64,000 nt of DNA from [Eubacterium] siraeum (lineage in GTDB: Bacteria > Bacillota > Clostridia > Oscillospirales > Ruminococcaceae): assembly GCA_025150425.1 (NCBI GenBank), contig CP102281.1, positions 1,550,001-1,614,000 of the forward strand. The letters are read 5' to 3'. Below the pieces are notes generated by a model that was given only the letters and a program-made list of their open reading frames with translations, did not search any database and had not been told where the DNA came from. Numbering within the stretch: position 1 is the first letter of the stretch; each line of letters begins with the position of its first letter. The position numbers and the translations under genes are program-made. Of the stretch, positions 63,526 to 64,000 are shown one piece after another.

Positions 63526-63546
63526 TGAAAATGAATTTCATTTTCA
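63526..63546 (+). promoter_or_regulatory. palindromic Fur/Zur-type operator
   Basis: TGAAAATGA, ATT, TCATTTTCA: a perfect 9-base inverted repeat just downstream of the -10 box, covering the first transcribed bases. Its AT-rich 9-3-9 form resembles Fur-family operators, suggesting autorepression by the downstream gene product. Confidence 0.75.
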
Positions 63547-63580
63547 TTTTAATATTCGTATTTACTGCGGAGGGATAAAT

Positions 63581-64000
63581 ATGTCATACAATACCCGTCA
63601 GCGTGAACTTATACTCGATTATATTAAAAAGAACGCAAAAAAGCATCTTACCGCAGACGATATAGCCGATGCGCTGAAAGCTGAGCAGGTCGGCAAAACC
63701 ACCGTATACCGTTATCTTGAAAAGCTATGCGAACAGAATATCGTCAGGAAATTCATTCTCAGCGAGGGAAAAAGCGCCTGCTATCAATATAACGATGAAC
63801 AGCAATGTCACGATCACTTTCATATGAAATGTCTTAAATGCGGAAGGCTGTTTCATCTTGAATGCGACCACCTGAAAGATATTGCGGCGCATATTTCGAA
63901 AATGCACGATTTTACAATAGACAGCTCACGCACCGTTTTTTACGGTATTTGCGGAGAATGTGCCAAAAAGACCCCGACAGCAAAAGAAAAGAGTGATATA
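63581..64000 (+). CDS. Fur-family metalloregulator, 3' end outside the window
   Basis: 140 residues visible; the frame is still open at the right edge. N-terminal winged helix (LTADDIADALKAEQVGKTTVYRYLEKLCEQNIV) and the metal-binding C-terminal part with CHDHFHMKCLKCG, HLECDHL and CGECAKK. The two CxxC pairs fit the structural zinc site. Whether it is Fur, Zur or PerR cannot be fixed; the Cys/His-rich sensing region without an obvious PerR Asp favours Zur or Fur. The GGAGGG site precedes the start. Confidence 0.9.
   Translation, partial: MSYNTRQRELILDYIKKNAKKHLTADDIADALKAEQVGKTTVYRYLEKLCEQNIVRKFILSEGKSACYQYNDEQQCHDHFHMKCLKCGRLFHLECDHLKDIAAHISKMHDFTIDSSRTVFYGICGECAKKTPTAKEKSDI

Overview
The window reads as a chromosome segment of a low-to-mid GC member of the Bacillota, most likely a gut Clostridia of the Oscillospiraceae (Ruminococcus or [Eubacterium] siraeum-like). 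This rests on the clostridial remA-gmk-priA-def-fmt-rsmB-rlmN order, L-box and T-box leaders, DUF4358 and DUF6270-like proteins, and a choice-of-anchor-A surface protein with a sortase-type tail. Genus assignment is inference. No rRNA, tRNA, CRISPR array or prophage was found.

Layout. 1-7090 (minus): a housekeeping operon transcribed remA, gmk, priA, def, fmt, a YugP-type zinc protease, rsmB, rlmN (cut by the left edge). 7095-10460 (minus): queuosine operon queA, metallophosphoesterase, tgt. 10483-14080 (plus): lysine-riboswitch operon asd, dapA, dapB and a stand-alone double-ACT protein. 14098-17593 (plus): a heterodimeric ABC exporter. 17690-18420 and 33938-34668: two almost identical IS200-type elements in opposite orientation. 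The 15.5 kb between them is the accessory part: a 2,023-residue wall-anchored protein with about 1,560 residues of Asp-Thr repeat, a cytoplasmic fusion of a DacA-like and a MurF-like domain that has lost catalytic residues in both halves, a secreted papain-like protease with Fn3 repeats, long-form hpf, an oxidoreductase, a Sir2 gene broken by one amber codon, an HD-GYP protein and a DtxR-type repressor.

34671-36702 (minus): ridA and threonine ammonia-lyase behind a T-box with an apparent isoleucine (AUC) specifier. 36732-39865: a DUF4358 lipoprotein and a GH3 beta-glucosidase. 39864-44127 (minus): an AT-rich orphan, then PHP phosphatase, malic enzyme, TSCPD protein, Nudix and ruvX as one operon. 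44213-48613: a DUF624 membrane protein, dus, an AAA ATPase and an orphan solute-binding lipoprotein. 48648-58163 (plus): alaS, HIT, comEC, holA, an RNase M5-like protein, and an MBOAT/DHHW pair for extracellular O-acetylation. 58187-64000: a DUF305 protein, a lipoprotein, a serine hydrolase, a GC-rich repeat, a tandem DUF6270-like protein and a Fur-family regulator (cut by the right edge) with a palindromic operator just behind a consensus promoter.

The strongest candidates for undescribed biology are the DacA-MurF pseudoenzyme fusion (24871-27075) and the giant Asp-Thr stalk with its internal segmental duplications (18430-24501). The inverted IS pair, both copies next to terminator hairpins, frames this region. 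Protein starts were often moved inward from the longest open frame to a start with a good ribosome binding site; each case is stated.
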